Below, piece by piece: positions 59,801-64,000 of a DNA stretch of 64,000 bases. The translations under genes were made by a program, and so were the position numbers. Within the stretch, counting starts at the first letter, position 1. Each line of letters opens with the position of its first letter. This DNA comes from Apostichopus japonicus (taxonomy: Eukaryota; Echinodermata; Holothuroidea; Aspidochirotida; Stichopodidae): positions 9,361,001-9,425,000 of the forward strand of contig NC_092561.1 of assembly GCF_037975245.1 (NCBI RefSeq). Direction: 5' to 3'. Below the pieces are notes generated by a model that saw only the letters and a program-made list of their open reading frames with translations, was not told the DNA's origin and did no database searches.

Positions 59801-62302
59801 TCGAAAGAGAACAGTATCTCTATAAAGTCTATATTCTGCTGGAATCTGTATTATTATTACACTTATGATCATCTGTATGTCTCCTTCTATGGTAATCTAA
59901 ACTACCTGCTGGGCCCATTAACGGTGTCAAAACTGTCACATCTGAGGCTGCTGCGGGACAATTTATAATCTAAATGGGAGGTTAGAATAAGTTTACTACA
60001 GGTGATAGTCATCCAATAAACTATGTAAAGGCAACACCAATAAAAGAGATGAGCAGTCACTGTGTTTTATAAGGATATTTAGGCTGTCAAAGAAGAAACA
60101 AAGAAAAATTCTTAGATGAAGAATAAAAGTGAAGAGGATTCCATTTGACACTTTAATGGGTGTGCATGGGAGGAGCTGGGGCAGGTTTCTTACCAAAGTG
60201 GGCTACTGTATATAAAGAGGTTAAACTTGTGAAACGAAGACGTGTGCAGGAATTGTGTTTGAATTTGTGGTAACAAAAAACATTCCTCCCCCCCACACCG
60301 ATACATTAAGTTATGAGGTATGGGATATGTGTGGAATTTCTTAAACAAAGGGAAATCTGTAAATATGTTTATAATTTGTATGTTATTATTCTCTGCTTTT
60401 GTGTATAAAGTTTCAAGCTTTTGTATAACTTTTCTTTTGTTGAATTATAGATGTGGTTTTTTTTTAATAGCATTCTCATTCACTTCATGCCACATTGATT
60501 TCCCATTTAGGAAGTTATCAGATTGCAGAATACTACAAACTTACAAAGCTCAGTGTAGAGTTCAAGGAGGATAAAATATTAGCTTTGCAAGTTAGGTATT
60601 AACCCAAACAAAGAGATGTCCTTCAAACTAGTTGTTACAAAAAGTGCAAATTTCATTCAAACTTAATCATCATTTATTGTGCAATAAGTCGAAGTTGAAT
60701 CATCTCAATTATTGATCCCCTCCCCCTCCTCCCTCCCCTCCTCACCCTCCTCCCTCCCCTCCTCCCTCCCCTAAGAGGTCCATGTAAGAGTTTTGGGGGT
60801 GTTGTTGGTAAATCTGGTGTAGGTACAGCAGGGTCTGTTAAACACCCTATGGACAATTTTGAATTCTATTAAGTTATAGTCAAAACATATATCTCAGGGT
60901 ACACCCATCTCTGGCAAAGAAAAACTAAATAATTTTCCTGACCCCAGCCCAGCCATAGTGTGGCTTAGGTCATAGGGGTCATAGGTCAAACTGCATCTTT
61001 CAGCACTATATTTGCTTGCATAATACAGAAAGATACGGAAGAATGATTTCAAAACCGTTTCCTCTTTCTCATCATGTGCTTTGTCAGTAAGATGGTAGCT
61101 ATCGCTCTTCGATGTGAAGATTATTCTTGAAGTTCCATAATCACTGCAACAACCTTCTTCTTCTTCTTCTTGTTTTTTTCATATCTGTGGTGGTGGTTGC
61201 TTAGCAACCTTCATTGTTTATCTGACCTGTCATTTGCACATTATTAAGATAAATTTGTTTAGAAATAGCTTCAAATTAGCTAGGATGAATTGGACAGGAG
61301 TTTACGATGAGATGACGAAGGTTCGTGCTCTCAGTGACTAAATAGATATTTAGTGCCGTGAAATTTGATATTAAGAAATAAGCCTGTCCTTATAAGGATC
61401 AGAATACCTTAAATGTAAACATCACAAAAAGCACCATGACAAGTTTGTAAGTGGGAAAAAACGTTGAGTGTGATCTTCACCATCAGGATTTATCTTTTTA
61501 ATTTGTAATTTGCTTTCAATTTTGAATACCTTGAGTTGCAACTTGCCACAACCTGTTGGTACCGATTAATGCTGTTCAAAGAAGGGCTTGGCAGCTGAAA
61601 GTATGCAATAATAATGAAATGACCTTTCACCCGAAATGAAATCATAAATAAAATTGACACAAGCGTACAAATTTATCCATACAGTAACGCATCAAGAAAT
61701 ATAAAATACAAAACTTATCAAATTGCCTAAAATCTAGTCCAAAGATGAAAAGCCTTTTTCTCTTTCTGGGGGGGGGAGGAGGGGTGGGGAGGGGAGGGGG
61801 AAGGGGATTTACAGAGGAACCGTGAAGTTTTTTGTAGGAGAGAAACTTCAGAGAAGTCAAAATGGCTATGTACATAAAATTTGAACAGTGCACTATGTCA
61901 TATGATAAGAACATGTTTATGTCTTAAAAGAGGAATTTCACAAAATAAGCGACCCGAATCGTTACCAAGTACCAACAGTTATTAATGTGAGTTATTCCCT
62001 CACAAGTATCCCATAGTTACAACCTTGGTCAAATGAAGCAATTATTAAAATGTTGCTTAAAGTGGGTAATGAGTATAAAATACTCCTAGTGTACAGTAAC
62101 TGCAAATACTTGTTTATGATCAAACTCTTGATGGCAGTTGTCAAGTTTTACAGTGAATTCAGTTTACTAAATTAATTTAGGTCAGACTAGCTTTAAAGGA
62201 TTGAATGAAAAAAAATATATAATATACTAAAATATATTAAAAAAATCAATTGTTCTTTCAGGCGTGTTGAGCTAGCTTAAACCTCTAGCTGTGCAAACTA
62301 AC
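56839..62302. other. No gene seen
   Basis: A long anonymous stretch. TA/CA microsatellite is at 57290-57350, an (AAG)-type CTT run at 61156-61171, a C/T-rich tract at 60717-60775 and a G run at 61768-61776. The longest non-repeat frame of the window (122 codons, 59322-59690) lies here but passes through two G-rich patches and has no recognised domain. Confidence 0.5.
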
Positions 62303-63068
62303 GGTCTCACTAGATTACCTAAGTAAAAATGTTGCCCACTAGATACATCAGAATGGTCACACTTGATACAACTGACAGTTCACACTTGATATAACTGAGA
62401 TGTCACATTTCATATTGCTGAAAGGTCTCATTTGATACATCTGAAAAGTCTCACTAGATACACCTGGAATGTCGCACTAGATACACCTGGAATGTCTCAC
62501 TTGATACAACTGAAAGGTCACTCTTAATGCAACTGAAAGGTCAAACTTGATACAACTGAGATGTCACATTTCATATTGCTGAAAAGTCTCACTTGATACA
62601 TCTGAAATGTCACTCTTAATGCAACTGAAAGGTCAAACTTGATACAACTGAAAGGTCGCACTAGATACACCTGGAAGGTCAAACTTGATATAACTGAGAT
62701 GTCACATTTCATATTGCTGAAAAGTCTCACTTGATACATCTGAAATGTCACTCTTAATGCAACTGAAAGGTCAAACTTGATACAACTGAAAGGTCGCACT
62801 AGATACACCTGGAAGGTCACACTTGATACAACTGAAAGGTCACTCTTAATGCAACTGAAAGGTCAAACTTGATACAACTGAAAGGTCGCACTAGATACAC
62901 CTGGAAGGTCACACTTGATACAACTGAAAGGTCACTCTTAATGCAACTGAAAGGTCAAACTTGATACAACTGAAAGGTCGCACTAGATACACCTGGAAGG
63001 TCACACTTTCAACACCTGGAATGTCACACTTGATACAACTGAAAGGTCACACTTGTTACACCCGATGC
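62303..63068. repeat. 23-bp minisatellite, ~32 units, with higher-order repeats
   Basis: Head-to-tail 23-bp units of the type CACTTGATACAACTGAAAGG plus TCA. Variant units recur in fixed order. A four-unit block (CTCTTAATGCAACTG, AAACTTGATACAACTG, GCACTAGATACACCTGG, ACACTTGATACAACTG; 92 bp) repeats about three times on the right. On the left, a six-unit block (138 bp) adds units with CATTTCATATTGCTG and a second CACTTGATACATCTG; it repeats about twice. Edge units are the most diverged. The 98-codon minus-strand frame inside is a product of repetition. Confidence 0.96.
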
Positions 63069-64000
63069 TTGCTGATACAATATGTTCCCTCTCTTAGAGT
63101 TGGGTATGTAATATCAAATTGGTGTAAAACAAGCTTTACCGGCCACTGCTACAATATACTGTATGTACACAAAGCTATCCATCACTGTTAATGGCAGGAA
63201 ACAATAAACAATAATATGCTTTGCCAATTCTTTGCACCTTCAACAGACCTAGCTGTTATGAAATACCTTTAGATAGAGATCTCTGAGATATATTAAAATA
63301 TGCCATCCACTAGCTACTACTGTACATGTTTACAATATTGGCAGTTTGATTTTTCTAAGAGATACAGCCAGTCAGCCCTGAGGACATACAAACTTCATTT
63401 CAAAGCTAACCAACCAAAAATTCTTCTTTGATTTTATTTATATATTTTTTCCCCTGCCAATCCATGTGTGCGTGCTTATAGTCATGCCTGTTTGTATTAT
63501 TCGCTTTGCAAGACATACATCCCTAATGTAAAAGAAGTACATGTGTTATTTAGGTCCTTGTTGACCTGTCGGTCGAAATTCTGACAGCTTCAGGCCAAGA
63601 AACCAATTTCCAGCAATTTAACCGACTGTTCCTTGCGTGCGGACGTCGGTGAAAAACACGGTCCACACAGAGTGATTATACACACAGGAATGGTTTAGTT
63701 TTTAGATCTCCAATTCATTAGAATACTGTTGTCAGGGTGATCGATTTTTCATGAGATTATTGTCGCCATGGTAACTAAGGCTTAAACTTTATTGTCTTTT
63801 TTTATTTTTTTTAAACTCCAATTTGGATAACATTCCACTTGATTTACAACTAATTGAAGACTAGTTTATAGGAAGGATCTTTTATTGTAGAAAATGGACA
63901 AGATGATGTTATGAAGATTTTCTGTTGACATGTGATGTATGCATTGCTTTAAGTCATTTTATTTTTAATTAAACTGTTGGAAACCTCAGTATATTGAACG
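63069..64000. other. No gene seen
   Basis: Anonymous sequence. A GC-richer patch at 63560-63680 has no evident exon. Confidence 0.5.

Noticed and set aside
62303-63068. Possible CRISPR-like array
   Set aside because: Units are contiguous 23-bp repeats with no unique spacers, in a eukaryotic context; this is a minisatellite.

Overview
This is eukaryotic, almost certainly metazoan, nuclear DNA. It is AT-rich and full of microsatellites, minisatellites, homopolymers and small transposon relics. It has no ribosome-binding-site or operon structure and no convincing long open reading frame. The only frames longer than about 125 codons lie inside two simple-sequence arrays, which have no stop codons because of their composition. 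No tRNA, rRNA or recognisable protein domain was found. The window is best read as intergenic or deep intronic DNA of an invertebrate. A marine deuterostome such as an echinoderm would fit the overall texture, but that is a guess and no marker gene proves it.

The dominant interpretable content is mobile DNA. (1) Six copies of one tRNA-derived SINE are present at 6.2, 10.5, 13.3, 26.2, 27.2 and 50.9 kb. They share pol III A- and B-box-like motifs, a body of about 215 bp and a 3' tail of (TACA)n. In the 10.1-10.5 kb copy this tail has grown to about 94 nearly perfect tetranucleotide units. (2) Three hAT-type DNA elements are bounded by terminal inverted repeats and target-site duplications: 1015-2724 (17-bp perfect TIRs, 8-bp TSD), 43407-43772 (degenerate 16-bp TIRs, perfect 8-bp TSD) and 48443-48884 (14-bp perfect TIRs, 6-bp TSD or an imperfect 8-bp TSD). 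None carries a readable transposase. (3) A hammerhead-ribozyme-like core of the kind found in Penelope-like elements lies near 32.47 kb on the minus strand.

The second theme is tandem repetition at many scales. There is a 22-bp minisatellite with a GGGCCC core (8.2 kb), a 56-bp G-rich minisatellite (38.5 kb), a 20-bp pyrimidine minisatellite (30.9 kb), and a 900-bp polypyrimidine array with an 8-bp period and internal variant clusters (51.2-52.1 kb). A 23-bp minisatellite of about 32 units has nested higher-order repeats of 4 and 6 units (62.3-63.1 kb). An old, degenerate array of about 210-bp units at 47.4-48.1 kb has a CTCF-like motif in at least two units. Many two-copy tandem duplications of 25-275 bp are scattered between them.

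Two short open segments at 53.6 and 53.9 kb start with ATG and end at consensus-like splice donors. They are the only coding-exon candidates I would name, at low confidence. The remaining stretches show nothing recognisable and are listed so the map is complete.
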